Assembly: GCA_016271365.2 (NCBI GenBank)
Contig: CM057454.1
Span: forward strand, 693,051,501 to 693,115,500
Length of the DNA stretch: 64,000 nucleotides
DNA from: Neoceratodus forsteri
Lineage: Eukaryota; Chordata; Ceratodontiformes; Ceratodontidae
Direction of reading: 5' to 3'
The position numbers and the translations under genes are program-made. Shown here piece by piece: positions 32,700 to 44,428 of this stretch. The notes under the pieces were generated by a model that made no database searches, was not told the origin of the DNA, and saw only the letters and a program-made list of their open reading frames with translations. Position 1 is the first letter of the stretch, and each line of letters starts with the position of its first letter.

Positions 32700-33870
32700 A
32701 TCTATGGCATGACTGAGTAACTAAGGTAGTGTACCAGGGAGGTGCGGTAGATTTGGCCTATCTGGACTTCAGAAAGGCCTTCAACACACTGTCCCTCGTG
32801 TAGGGCTGATTAACAAACTGCACAGCCTAGGGGTGGATTGTAAAATAGTTCTGTAGGTGAAGAACTGGCTGAATGGCAGGAGTCTGAGGGTTGTGGTAAA
32901 CAGGGAGTACTCTGGAGTAGGAGAAGTGATGAGCAGAGTGCCGCAGAGGTCGGTGTTGGGGCTGGTCCTCTTCAATGTCTTTATTGGGGACATTGCAGAG
33001 CTACTGGAGGGGAGGTTATGCCTCTTTGTAAATGATACAAAGGTATGCAATAGGGTGGACACTCCTGGGGGTGTTGAAAGAATGAGGGAAGTCCTTAGAA
33101 AACTGGAGAAAAGGTCTGAAGAATGGCAGCTAGGATTCAATGCAAAGAAGTGCTAGAATCATGCACATAGGGCAGAAGAACCCAGGAGCAAAGTACAAAC
33201 TAGGTGAGGAGCTACTGACAGTCAAAAAGCAGGAAAAGGACCAGAGAGTTAACATGTCAGAGAACCTAAGCGAAAGTAAGCAGTGCAATAAGGCAGCTGG
33301 AAAGGCTAACCAGATTCTTGGATGCATAGGGAAGGGTGTCACAAGTAGAAAGAGGGAGGTCTTCTTTCTCCTGTATAAGACACTTGTGAGTTGCACCTGG
33401 AATACTGAATCCAGTTCTGGAGGCCCCATCTGAGAAAGAACATGGGCAGTGTGGAGGCAGTGCAGTGGAGGCAAGTAAAATGGTGCAGGGTCTGCAGGCT
33501 AAGACCTATGAGGAAAGACTAAAGGAGTTAAATATTTATTTCCTGGAGGAAAGAATGGGGAGGTGATGATTGAGACATACAAATACATCACTGGTATGAA
33601 CAGAGTTCAGGAAGAAAGCATCTTCCTAAGTAAGAGATGCTTCAAGTCAACGTGAAACAAAAAGAAGTTAGATGGGGGAAGGCTCAAGGAAAATGTGAGA
33701 AAATATTTTTTCATGGAGAGGGTGGTGGATGCCTGGAATAGCCTACCAGAGGGGGTGGTGGGGACTAAAATGGTCACATAATTTAAGAAGGAGTGGGATA
33801 GACACAAGGGTATCCTGAAGGCAAGGGGAGCCCCAGAGTTCAGTTAGGACATTGGGCCTCACATTAGATA
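32700..33870 (+). mobile_element. CR1 LINE copy on the plus strand, 5'-truncated
   Basis: Decayed reverse transcriptase starts near 32,715 with YLDFRKAFNT. Frame 32,857-33,156 holds MKNWLNGRSLRVVVN, GDIAELLEGRLCLFVNDTKV and EKRSEEWQLGFNAKKC. Frame 33,140-33,433 holds NPGAKYKLGEEL and the C-terminal part up to LVSCTWNTE. The catalytic FADD has become FVND, so the first catalytic Asp is lost. The non-coding 3' part extends to about 33,870. It is inserted inside the 280-bp tandem array. Confidence 0.85.
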
Positions 33871-33899
33871 GGGATTAATAGGGCAGACTCAGTGCTGAT

Positions 33900-34292
33900 G
33901 CGACTCCCACCCTCCCAGCCTGACCACCCACTGAGCATCCACCACCCCGTACACCCAGACTCTGCCACACACCCTCACTCACCTGAACGGGTCAAGTGTG
34001 AAGATCCATTTTCTCATCAAAGGCACATCTTGCTGCTGAAACTAGGGACTGCTATATGAGTAATACTGTAAGGTAAGTGCTGTTCAATGTATTTCAATAG
34101 TTTTCAACTGCACTTACCTTATTTCTCATTTAGCAGTTGCCAGTTCCAGCAGCAATATGTGTCTTTCATGGGACAGTGGATCTTCACACTGGGATCTGTT
34201 CAGGCGAATGAGGGGGTTTGTGGGTGAGTGTGGGGTGGCTGGTGCTCAGTGGGAGGTCAGGTTGAGGTTACGGGGTTCACTGCCTTTTTTAA
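33900..34292. repeat. Near-palindrome, arms of about 190 bp
   Basis: The sequence folds back on itself around 34,092-34,100. Matching blocks include gtgtgaagatccattttctc against gacagtggatcttcacac, gcacatcttgctgctgaaac against tccagcagcaatatgtgtc, ctcactcacctgaac against gttcaggcgaatgag, and cacccactgagcatccacca against tggtgctcagtgggaggtc. Arms differ by about one base in eight. There is no coding capacity. It looks like a foldback element beside the CR1. Confidence 0.75.
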
Positions 34293-34850
34293 CAAATTAA
34301 AAAAAGGTATTAAGGGACCGTATTCTTCTTCTCAGGCTCCGAGGAACATCAAGGGTGGGGGTGGGGGGGATGCCACTAGGCAACACATGTAAATCAGCAG
34401 TGACATGCATAAGGCTGAAACTGATCTAGATAATGGGGGAATATAGACTAGCAATTTTTGCACTAACCACTGAGTCACCTACTGTAACTGCACTTTCTAA
34501 ATGTGATACACACACAATGACTAATACATACACACTTATCAGCATATGTATTACAGCAGAACATAGCAGTGCACTGTCTACACACATTTTTACAGATAAA
34601 AAAGATATTGAGGGACCGTTTTCTTCTTTTCAGGCTCCGAGGGCAGAGGCTTGCCACTAGATACTTCATTTAAATCAATAATGACATGCATAAGGCTGAA
34701 ACAGGTCTGGATAGTGGGGGAATGAAGACTAGACATTTTTGCACTGACCACTGAGCCACCTAACTGCACTTTCTAATTGTTGTGATACACACTCACTAAT
34801 TCACATATATGCATATATATCCCAATATAACATACAGTACAAGTCACATT

Positions 34851-35334
34851 AAACTGTCCCTCCAACTGACTGGTTCAGCATTTTTCAGTGAGTTGCTTAA
34901 TGTGTGCACTGCTCACTGCAATGAATTAATACAAGTTTCCTAATGGTTTGTTTCTAGCTGCTATACAGTTTCAGCTTACTGTACTTTGCAGGTTTCTGGA
35001 GACTTTTATCAATGTAGTGCATGAATAGTGCACACATTAAAGGGACACTGTCAGCTTTCAGCAGATATACTGAACTTTTGTGATCAGTGTGCATGTAATA
35101 ATTTGTATGGCAAAATAAATGATTCATGTGCCCCAGTGTGAGTAACGGTAAGATCTGTTACCTAAATTTTAAAAATATGTACTTTAGCTTGGACCAAGCA
35201 CATTACATTAGTGCTTGACCGATCTTCCACCATTGGATGCCTCTTCTAAATGTGAACACGCATTTCGCATGTGCAAATTTCCTTAATAAGAGTAAGTGAT
35301 AGTTGGGGCTAAAAGTACATGCTCTTCTAAGCAT
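34851..35334. other. Unrecognised stretch
   Basis: No gene or defined repeat. The block ttaaagggacactgtcag at 35,038 resembles the ttaa-plus-purine start of some DNA transposon families, but no partner end was found. Confidence 0.35.
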
Positions 35335-35525
35335 GGGGATCTTTGTAAGAATAATGAAGATCATTGCAAGTCTTACTTTTACCACTTTGAAAAACAGGAT
35401 TGTGATCCTGAGAATGCGTGTCATGTCCATGGCAACGTCACACACATGCTCAGGATTGTGGTCTTGTTTTTCCAAAGCGGTAAAATTAAGACTTGCAATG
35501 CTCTTTTTTTATTCTTACAAAGATG
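35335..35525. repeat. Palindrome, arms of about 90 bp
   Basis: Left arm ggatctttgtaagaataatg, gcaagtcttacttttaccac, tttgaaaaacaggattgtga; right arm in reverse complement matches (tttttccaaagcgg, taaaattaagacttgcaatg, attcttacaaagatg). The centre lies near 35,428. The two overlapping plus-strand frames here result from this symmetry and are not genes. Confidence 0.75.
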
Positions 35526-35658
35526 TTTGTCTATCCCAAACAATATCTAACAGCATTTGGCTAGTGGGGCCAGTACCATTTTTGACCTCTGTCCATGAAC
35601 ATCCACATGTGGTTACACAGGTAACAGCACAGGAACAGACAGTCAGAACCACCCTTGT

Positions 35659-35663
<5 letters not shown>

Positions 35664-35690
<27 letters not shown>
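35664..35690. repeat. (CA)n microsatellite
   Basis: Uninterrupted ca dinucleotides of about 26 bp followed by tacacac. Confidence 0.95.
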
Positions 35691-35695
<5 letters not shown>

Positions 35696-36022
35696 ACATC
35701 AGAATATGTAACATGTCCAAACACAGCCCCAAATAAACTAATATGAAGCACCATCAAATTATAATAACAATGGGTGTACGTGGGAACCTCTGCAGAGTCA
35801 CCCACCCCCCACATACAATAAACAGTATGACTTGATATAGTTCTGAACTAATAAGTACAAAGACATATTAAAAAATATAGATATTCAATTTGTGACACAG
35901 CATAGGTCAATGAGTTGCTATACAATATAATGGGGGGGGACTATCATAGATGATATGAAGGACTGGAATACCTTTGTGTTGCTAAATAAAACAGACAATG
36001 ACCACTAGATTACAGATGAAAC

Positions 36023-36450
36023 AATAGAAACATAGAAACGTAGAATTTGACAGCAGATAAGGGCCTCTTGGCCCACCCAGTCTGCCCATTTCCCTACCTA
36101 AAGGATAAGCTGCAGATCCTAGTTAACCAGCAGTCTACTTCTTTCTACCCCTACCCCCTAGAATTGCCTTATGACTGTCCCATGCATGCTTGAATTCAAC
36201 CACTGTTTTTAACTCCATAACCTCCTCGGAAGGCCGTCCATGCATCCACAACCCTCTCTGTGAAAAAATACTTTCCTTACATCTGAGCCGCCCCTCTATC
36301 TTCAAATTGTGCCCCTTGTTCTTGTACACCTCTTTTTTTGAAAGATGCTACCCTCTTGGACTTTGCTGATTCCCTTGAGGTACTTGAAAGTTTCTATCAT
36401 GTCCCTCCTCTCCCTCCTTTCCTCGAGGCTATACATATTAAGCTCCTTTA
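36023..36450 (-). mobile_element. CR1 LINE copy 2, 3' end (continues at 42,702)
   Basis: It starts on the plus strand with aatagaaacatagaaacgta, then gaatttgacagcagataagg, and runs through the CR1 3' region (decayed frame 36,135-36,329: SIFSQRGLWMHGRPSEEVM). It stops at 36,450 with attaagctccttta, where the L1 poly(A) begins; the CR1 continues from 42,702 with attaaactccttta. Confidence 0.92.
36434..36450. repeat. 17-bp target-site duplication, left copy (L1)
   Basis: catattaagctccttta directly before the L1 poly(T) on the plus strand; the right copy at 42,702-42,718 is catattaaactccttta, one mismatch. Length and position fit L1 target-primed insertion. Confidence 0.9.
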
Positions 36451-37470
36451 TTTTTTTTTTTTTTTGCAAATAAGTTTATTTTATTTTATATTGAGAAACA
36501 ACACAACATAACACACATCTCATAAAAACAAAACCACAATAAAAAAGAGAAACTACAGATGGTAGTCCTTGGACCATACTACAGAAAAGTATAATAGTAC
36601 ATAGCTCATCATAACAAGGATACCATCCCTTTAATCCCCTATCCTCCCGCCCCTCCCCCCAACCAGAGCAGCAAACCCATACATAAAATACCACTACGGT
36701 TTTTTATTGACTTGGATAATAGCCTATCTTAGTTAGCAACCTCCACATTAAAGAGCTCTGATCGTCCCAGGTAGAAACCTTCCTAAACATTAGCCCTCTT
36801 GGTTGCCTTCTTGGGGAACTCAATGTGCTAACTAAGCTGGTGACAACTGTATCTAGAAAGTATAGAGAGCCCTAGCTATCTACAGGGTGTGACCTTAACA
36901 AATAAAAATGCATAAATAAGAGAAGGAACAAAAGAAGAATGGAGGGAGGGGCTCTCAACCTATTAATAGCCATATCTATCTTTCAAACATTGTAAAAAAC
37001 TATTCCAGTAGTAGTTGAACTTCTCTACTGAGTTGTAAAAAATTGCAGGGAACCTTTCTGCGTTTAGAGCATTAAGAAATTCCTTCCACCATTCCTTATA
37101 AGTGGGAGATTGGTCGCTGCTCCAATATCGAAGAAGAAAGCAACTTTGTCACCTGTGCCACCAATGCTATTTGGTATCTAAGAGACTTAGCTATGCTTTC
37201 TTAAACAGCCCAAAGAAGCATGTTTTAACATCAAAGTCGAGGCCATCCTACTGAATAGGGTTAACCACTTTCCACCAGATACCAAAGCTTAACTGCCTTA
37301 GGGCATTCCCATAGTATGTGATATGTTGTAGCTACAAGGCAGCTACAGGACTTACACCTCGTGAATTGGACTTGTGTATTCGGCAAGCTTGGCTGGAGAG
37401 AGGTAGAGGTTGTGTAGTAGGTTGAACTGTAAACCCCTTAATCTGTCTTGTTTAACATAAGAATATAGAT

Positions 37471-40400
37471 CTAGCCATATCTTGCCCCACGTCTCTTCCA
37501 CCATCCCAGAGATAGATTTGCTTCCCAGTAAAATGGGACTGGAGAGATACTTAAATCTCTTTTAGTTAGGATTAATTTATACAATTTTGAGACTGGATTA
37601 CCCGATATTACCAGATCTTTCATCTTTTTCAAGAGTTCCCCGGCTTCTGCCACCCCCTTGTCATTTCTAAGGAAGGAACCAATGCACCCCTGTATCTGAT
37701 ACAACCGTAACCAATCCCTGGCTTGGATATTGAATTTCTCTATAAGGGCATTAGGTGAAATAACTGAACCCTGCGAAACAAAGTCCATTAGTCTATATTT
37801 AATAAGGTCGTTACCTTTATGTTTTTTTATCGTCTGATTCCCTACCATTAGGTTAGGATTCCTTAAAAGGGGTTGGAATATATCTTTTATGTAGGGGATT
37901 CTCAGCAATGCATATAATTGGTGTAGGGCCCTTATATCCCACCCATAGAGTGTCTCTCAGCCTACTTGGAACCTTTACCCATGGAATAAATAAACAAGAT
38001 TCCAAATCCACATTGACACTTTTAGCCATCATCAAATCTATACCTTGACCAGATGAGGCCCTTTTGCATCTGATAGCCATGAAGCTGCCCTAGCAGCATG
38101 GCAAGCTAAATAATATATATAGAAATCTGGAAGCTGAAGGCCTCCTACCTTCCTTAAATATGTGAGCTTCTTATAAGTTCGATGAGGGGGTTTCCCCTTC
38201 CATAAAAAATCAGAACAGTATTTAATAATCAATTTGAAAAAGGACTTAGGAAGGTATACATTGAGGTTGTAAAGGGGGTAAAAGAATTTGGGAAAGATCA
38301 TCATTTTAATTGTATTAACTCTCCCGTAAAAGGACAGCGAAAGCTTTGTCCACTTCTCTAGGCTTTCCTTGATGGATTTCATCAGTGGCCTAAAATGTAA
38401 GTCTACCAGACCATCCAGATTCTTAGAACTCCAAATACCTAAATAGAACAGGGATTCAGGTTGCCATTTTAATCCTAGAGAAGTGCACCAACTATGTTGG
38501 AGGTAAGGGGATAATGGAAGAACCATAGTTTTGCCTTTGTTCAAATAGTATCCTGAAAATTGACTAAACTCAGATATAATTTGGAATCACGAGGAAGCGA
38601 TTCTCGACTATAACGAACATGCAGTAATAGATCATCCTCAAATGCTGATAGTTTATATTCTGATTCCCAATACAAATCCCGTGCACTTGGTTGTCATTAT
38701 TAATAGATCTAATTAGGGTTCTAAATATAAGTTAAATAAATACGGAGAAAGGGGCAGCCTTGGTGGGTACCTCGCGTTAAAAAGCCACTGAGATCAAATT
38801 ATTGCACTGGATCCTTGCTGATGGGCAAGTATATAAAACTTTGATATACCTCAGAAATTTAGCTGGAAAACCAAATTTAGATAGAATCTGGAACAAAACC
38901 CCCATTCCACCCTGTCGAAACTTTCTCGTCTAGAGACCAGAGATGCTTCAAATCTGGACACCTAGGCAGAGATTAGGTAAAATATTTTCCTGAAATGATC
39001 TCCTGATGAGCGACCAGCCACAAAGCCTGCCTGCTCCGGACTCACCAATTCAAGCCATGTGTTTTTCATTCGAGCAGCTAATATCTTAGCATAGATTTTA
39101 ATATCTATGTTAAGTAATGAAATCGGTCTATAGTTGCCAACCAAATCAGGTGATCTCTCAGGCTTGGGTAGGAGAATAATTCTGGCTTCAAAGAGGGAAG
39201 GGTCCTGTATCCCATAGTCATGCCAGGAGATATAGAGTTGATGCAACAATGGTACAAGGAGATCTTTAAACATCTTGAAAAAATTGGGCGTAAACCCGTC
39301 AGGTCCGAGCCTTACCTAGCTTAAGATCCTCAATAGCTTCACTGATCTCTTTCTGAGTGAAGGGGCCTCTAACTTCTGACAACTTTCTTCTGAAAGCGTG
39401 GGGAGTGGAAGGTTTGCCAGAAAGCTTTCCATCCCTGCACCCTCATCAGATGGAGGCAACTCACTCGAGTATAAGTTTTTGTAAAAATCAAGAAAAATAG
39501 CTAAAATCCCTTCCGGGTCTGCTACTAAATCATTAGTACATGGATGGCTCAGCCCAGCCACACTTTTAGCTGCTGTTCTTTGCTTTAGCTGCCAGGCCAA
39601 AATTTTACCAGCTTTACTACCCTGTCCTAGAAAGGTGGCCTTCAATTTGGAAGCTCGACTTTCTACCCCTTCTCTTACTGTCTTCGAATACCATGCCCTT
39701 AGCGTAATTAACTCTTGCTCTTGATCTGGTGATCTCAAATCGTCACCCATAATCTCTAAGGCTTTGACTCTCTCTAGACATTTAGACAAGAGGCTTCTTA
39801 TTTTCCTTTTTTGAGTTGTGGCATGTCTAATCAACTCACCCCTCCATGTAGCCTTTAAGGCTGACCATACATTATCTACCGCTTGGACTGAACCCCAGTT
39901 AGATGCAATTGTATGGGACAAAAAGGAACGAAAATGTTCCACTAATTTAGAATCCTTAAGCAAGCAGTTGTTTAAGGACCAAGAGTAAGATCTGGGTGGA
40001 GCTGACAAGGGACGGCAACATAATCGTATGGGTGAATGATCCGAAATCACTCTACTCAGAATAGTAACTTCATAAACAAAGGAGAAAACTTGGTAATTAA
40101 CCTGGAAAAAATCTATATGGGAGTAACTTCTATGAGCAGTAGAAAAAAAAGTAAATTCTTTGGAGGTGGGGTTGATCATTCTCCAGGGGTCTATAAGGCC
40201 CAAGGAAGATGAAAACTCCATTAGAGCCCTTTGTGAAGGTGACATACGTTCCGTTCTGGACCAAGAACGGTCCAAGTAGTTTGACTGCACCAAATTCCAG
40301 TCTCCTCCCAAAATTACCGGTCTGTCTGCTAAGGGGCCCATGAGTATAGCCAACTCTGAAAAAAAGGAGGTTGATTCCTGGTTAGGGCCATAAATAGATC

Positions 40401-40740
40401 CTAAAACTACCTCTATCCCCCCCTAACCTGCCCATAACTATTACAAACCTACCATTAGGATCCGATAATGTTTGTGCAGGAAAAAAGGAATACCCTTTGC
40501 TACCAAAATAGCCACACCTCTTATTCAGAAAGCCCTGCCCCATAAACCCTGTCCTACCCACTTTTCTTCAAATGATGGAGCTGATTTATAGGCACATGAG
40601 TTTCTTGAGAAAAACTTTGATGGATTATAATGAGCTAAGTGATTTAATATAACAAATTTTTTGTATTATCCTTTCCCCTTTATATTCCAGGAAATTATAT
40701 TTAGGTTGCTAACCATTGGAAGCTAAAAAGAAATCCATGA
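37471..40740 (-). pseudogene. L1 ORF2: endonuclease and reverse transcriptase
   Basis: The endonuclease starts near 40,720 (NLNIISWNIKG). Frame 39,316-40,353 continues it with RPVILGGDWNLVQ, a SYSHIDFF block and the catalytic ISDHSPIRL, then a long charged linker. Frame 38,962-39,273 holds RT blocks ARIILLPKPERSPDLVGNYR, ISLLNIDIKIYAKILAARM and PEQAGFVAGRSS. The active site near 38,630-38,650 reads FEDD instead of FADD, outside any long frame. Frames 38,038-38,544 and 37,471-38,080 hold the C-terminal part (GRVNTIKMMIFPKFFYPL and others). Domain order and sequence fit the L1 clade, possibly its Tx1-like branch. Many frameshifts; inactive. Confidence 0.9.
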
Positions 40741-41759
40741 TTGTTTGAGATGCTGCCTGGCCCGCCCCAAACAAACCCTAAAACCCCAACATGTAAACCT
40801 TCCCAAAAACCCCAACAACGATTACTGAAAACAAACTCTCTGGCCGAAGCCAACTCCTAAAATTCAGGTCCATATGCTCTGAAAGCAGCCCCCACACACA
40901 ACCGAATAGTATGCCTATTTCACTGGCCAGTGTGAACTTCATATTCCTTCAGGACATAGCTCACTAGCCTTCGAAACTGTTTTAGCAGGACTGTTCACAT
41001 TTATGAAAACTTCTTATAATGATATAAAAACTAATCATATTACTAAGCTAACCTAGCATTTCGTATTACCTTAACGTCCCACAAATAAGGAATAAAATAT
41101 TTTATTAGCAGCGAAAGGGTCTGGCCTTATCAACAAAGATTGAGTAATTCACCTAATTTACCTCCAACCCTGACCCGCCATAATTTCTTTTCCCCACTAG
41201 GAAAACCAACCACTTTCTCTAAATATAGAAGTTCCTTAATGTACCTAGATCAGCTTTAAAATTCTATATGCAGGAGAATAACCTTCCCAACCTTCATACT
41301 AAGCAAGAAATAAACTTAATGTAGAAGAAATTAACTTCAGAATTCAGTAACTATGCCATTTGGGGAATTACCTAGGCGTCACATATGTTTAAAGCAAAAT
41401 AATTAATTCCTTAAAAGCTGGTCTCGTCATGAAAAATTATATAAAGAGAAAATTAAACACAAATATTTCAACTTTATAATGGCCTGGAGACCCCTTCTAG
41501 CGGTTAATTAGTTCACACCAGGTCTCTGTGTTACCAGACTAACTCCCAAAATTACTGGCTGACTATAGGACCATCTAATTCCCTCTACACCGTCAACCTG
41601 AAATATTTAAACTTAAACCAAATGCTACCATTAGACAGAGTTAGTGAGGTTTTAATGGTCCATAAATAGTCCATTTCAATGTCCAATGCAGTTGGTTACC
41701 GTATTGCTGTGTCCCCAAATATTCCAGAAGCCTTTATAATACCTCAGAACAGTCACCCC
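40741..41759 (-). other. L1 region between ORF1 and ORF2, no gene recognised
   Basis: About 1 kb of AT-rich sequence without a convincing frame. It lies between the ORF1 C-terminus and the ORF2 start; L1 spacers are normally short, so this may include an insertion or an unusually long inter-ORF region. Confidence 0.45.
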
Positions 41760-42360
41760 TTATGGGAATAAATCTGGTAAGGCCACATTAAGCATTTTAG
41801 GCCTCGTCCACTGACTCAAAGCGCTTTGTCCTTCTTTCAGGGTAATCTCCAACTTTGCAGGATATAACAAGCGGTGTTTTATTCCAGCAGCCCAAAGCTT
41901 CAAGGTGATAGGGGCTAAGCTCCTGACAAGGCGTGATTTTAAAGTTAAATCAGGCACGATGAAGCTTTTCCCTTCCCATAAAATTGCAGATATCTTCCTC
42001 GCTTCCCTTAATATGAACTCACGATCAAGGTAGTTCAGCAGTTTAAATATAACAGGTCTCAGAGGTTCTGAGGATTTGCCTAGCCCTAAGGGCTCGATGG
42101 GCTCTCGATGATGAATTCTGGGCCATTCGGGAAGGCCCAACAGATGATTTAAAACTTTTGTAGAAATAAAATAGTATTGGGCCCTCTTCTCCTCTGGGTA
42201 CCCTAATAGTACTAAATTGTTGAGTCTGCTACTTCCCTCTAAGTCATCTAGGTGGTCCTCAACCCGAGATAGATTTCTTTGCTTCAGCTAATCCCAGGCC
42301 GCTTTTCTCCATATTCCTCTCAATGGAGGAAATCCTTGCCTCAGCATCCGTCACCAGCGG
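41760..42360 (-). pseudogene. L1 ORF1 RNA-binding protein
   Basis: Frame 41,760-42,140 (126 codons) matches the RRM-to-C-terminal-domain part of L1 ORF1p: RPVIFKLLNYLDREFILREA, ISAILWEGKSFIVPDLT and a C-terminal KHRLLYPAKLEITLKEG. Upstream, around 42,170-42,260, another frame gives LDDLEGSSRLNNLVLLGYP, the junction of coiled coil and RRM typical of L1 ORF1p. The protein binds LINE RNA as a trimer. The coiled coil upstream is partly decayed. Confidence 0.85.
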
Positions 42361-42674
42361 GCCTAGCTGCGTTAGGGCGGCTTAAAATCAGCCACTTCTT
42401 GATCAATTTGAAGGCGCCTCTTTAATGGTTGTAAAGTCGCTATGAATTTTGGCAGATATCTCTTCTTGCTGGGTTGTCGGGATGAGCTGCGCAGTCGCTT
42501 CGCTTCAACTCCTTGTCCAACTTTCCATATCGTTTGCGCTCGAGAAACAAAATACAAACAATCGGGGGAAGTCCTTGTAGTTCTTTTAATTGACGTTCAA
42601 TCAATTCTGCCATCTAAATGTGCCTTATAATAATAAAATATTGTAGCGGGGAGGGGAGACCCAAAAACCAGTAG

Positions 42675-43966
42675 CTAAGCTTCCAGACGCATCACGTGAC
42701 TCATATTAAACTCCTTTAGTCTCTCTTCATATGTCTTCCGGTGCAGACCCTGCACCATTTTAGTTGCCCTCCTCTGGACAGCTTCCATCCTGTCTATGTC
42801 CTTGCGGAGATTGGGTCTCCAGAATTGCACACAGTACTCCAGATGGGGTCTCACCAGCTGTCTGTACAGAGGGATAACAGTTTCCTGTTTTCTACTGGTG
42901 ATGCCTCTCTCTACATCCCAGTATCCCCCAGCCCTCCTTACTGCCCTCTCACATTGCTTGCCCACCTTTAAGTCATCTGATATGAGCTACCCCAGGCCCT
43001 TTCCATTTTGTTGTTGTTAGTATCTCACCCCCATTGCATACTCTTCCCTGGGTTTTTGTTTCCCAGGTGCATTACCTTGCACTTCTTAGCATTGAATCTA
43101 AGCTGCCAAACATTTGACCATTCCTCTAACTCCTGCCAAGTCCCTTCTCATCCCTTTCCACCCACCTTGTGCATCAACTCTGTTGCAGATCTTTGTGTCA
43201 TCTGCAAAGAGAACATACTTTTCTTCCAGTCCCTCTGCAATGTCCTTATAAAGACACTGAAGAGGACCGGTCCTAATACTGAACCCTGCGGTAGCCCACT
43301 AGTAACCCCCCTTTCTTCAGAGTGGACTCCATTTACTATTACCCTCTGTGTCCAATTCTCCAGACCATTCTTTACTCAGGCTATCATCTCGGGACCCACT
43401 CCCAAGCTGGCTAACTTGTATATTAATCTTTTGTGTGGGACTGTGTCAAATGCCTTGCTAAAGTCTAGGTAGGCCATGTCCACAGCCCCTCCCTGATCTA
43501 CTACTTTGGTCACCCAGTCAAAGAAATCTATTAGATTCATCTGGCATGACCTTCCCGCTGTGAATCCATGCTGCCTTGGGTCCTGTGCCCCTCTGGCCTC
43601 TAGGTACTCGACAATTCTTTCCTTCAGAAGTGATTCCATCATTTTCCCTATCACTGAGGTTAAACTAACAGGTCTGTAGTTTCCTGCTTCTGCACTGCTC
43701 CCACTTTTGTGAAGGGGAATCACATCTGTCCTCCTCCAGTCCTCAGCTACCACCCCATCCTCCCATGATTTGTTAAAGAGGGTAGTCAGTAGTGTCACTA
43801 GTTCTACCCTTAGTTCTTTTAGAATTCTGGGATGAATCCCATTAGGCCCCATTGCTTTGTCCACCTTTAGTTTTAAGAGTTCTTTCAGAACCCTTTCTTC
43901 TGTGAATGGGTTGGTATCAACTTCTGTATCCAGAGTGCTTCTATTGTTTGTTTTAGGTACCTCCAC
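42675..43966 (-). pseudogene. CR1 copy 2 ORF2 reverse transcriptase
   Basis: Frame 43,376-43,966 reads KLKVDKAMGPNGIHPRILKE, NYRPVSLTSVIGKMMESLL, QHGFTAGRSCQMNLIDFFDW and MAYLDFSKAFDTVPHKRLIY. The catalytic FADD block is at about 43,195-43,215 in a different frame. Frame 42,675-42,965 gives [20 protein letters not shown] and MEAVQRRATKMVQGL, and is cut at about 42,702 by the L1. Palm motifs are well kept, but a stretch of about 400 bp in the middle is out of frame. Confidence 0.9.
42702..42718. repeat. 17-bp target-site duplication, right copy (L1)
   Basis: catattaaactccttta, matching 36,434-36,450 at 16 of 17 positions. Confidence 0.9.
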
Positions 43967-44428
43967 CTCTTCATTTGTAAATACTGAGCAAAACTATTTG
44001 TTTAGTATCTCTGCCTTTTCACTGTCACCCTCTGCCCACCCCCTCCCCTTTATTAAACCTCACTATCCCTCCCTTGGTCTTCCTTCGCTCCCTGATGTAC
44101 CTAAAAAAGATTTTATCCCCCTTCTTAACTGAGTTGTCTATCTTTTCCTCGGTTTGGGTGTTTTGCTGTTCTGACTGCCTTCCCAGCTTCCTTTTGCTTT
44201 AACTGATACAATTCTCTGTTCTGCTGCTTCTGTGATTCCTTGTACTTCCTGAATGCTTTCTTTTTCTCTTGAACCTTCACTGCCACCTCCTTTGAGAACC
44301 ATAGTGGTTTCTTACATCATTTTGTTTTGTTTATTTGCTTCACACAAAGGCTTGTTACCTCTGTGATGGCAGTTTTATTATTCGATTGTTCTTCACCCTC
44401 CCTTCCTGCCCATTTGCTAGTGCATTCC
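43967..44428 (-). pseudogene. CR1 copy 2 linker between endonuclease and reverse transcriptase
   Basis: No long frame, but conserved pieces are readable on the minus strand in changing frames and correspond to the better-kept linker of copy 1 at 14,612-15,034 (basic KxxRRKPLWF-like block and KYIxxRR-like block). It is part of the same ORF2. Confidence 0.6.

Larger units (their letters stand above)
32110..34850. repeat. Tandem repeat of about 280 bp, split by insertions
   Basis: Units share aaggctgaaactgatctaga, tgcactaaccactgagccacc, aacatagcagtgcactgtct, cagataaaaaaga and ttcttttcaggctccgag. Two units or parts lie at about 32,110-32,690 and about two more at 34,296-34,850 (the start block occurs at 32,395, 34,412 and 34,692, the last two 280 bp apart). 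Between them sit a CR1 (32,700-33,870) and a palindrome (33,900-34,292), which must have entered the array later. Confidence 0.75.
36451..42701 (-). mobile_element. L1-clade LINE, near full length, 6.25 kb, in CR1 copy 2
   Basis: Minus strand. The 3' end has a 15-bp poly(A) (t-run 36,451-36,465 on the plus strand). From 3' to 5' it contains a 3' UTR of about 1 kb, ORF2 (about 37,471-40,740), a non-coding or decayed stretch, ORF1 (about 41,760-42,360) and a short 5' UTR. It is flanked by a 17-bp duplication with one mismatch. All frames are broken. The full length is unusual among the mostly truncated LINEs here. Confidence 0.92.

Noticed and set aside
35038..35056. ttaaagggacactgtcag as the end of a TTAA-duplicating DNA transposon
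   Set aside because: No inverse partner terminus was found within several kb, so an element cannot be supported.
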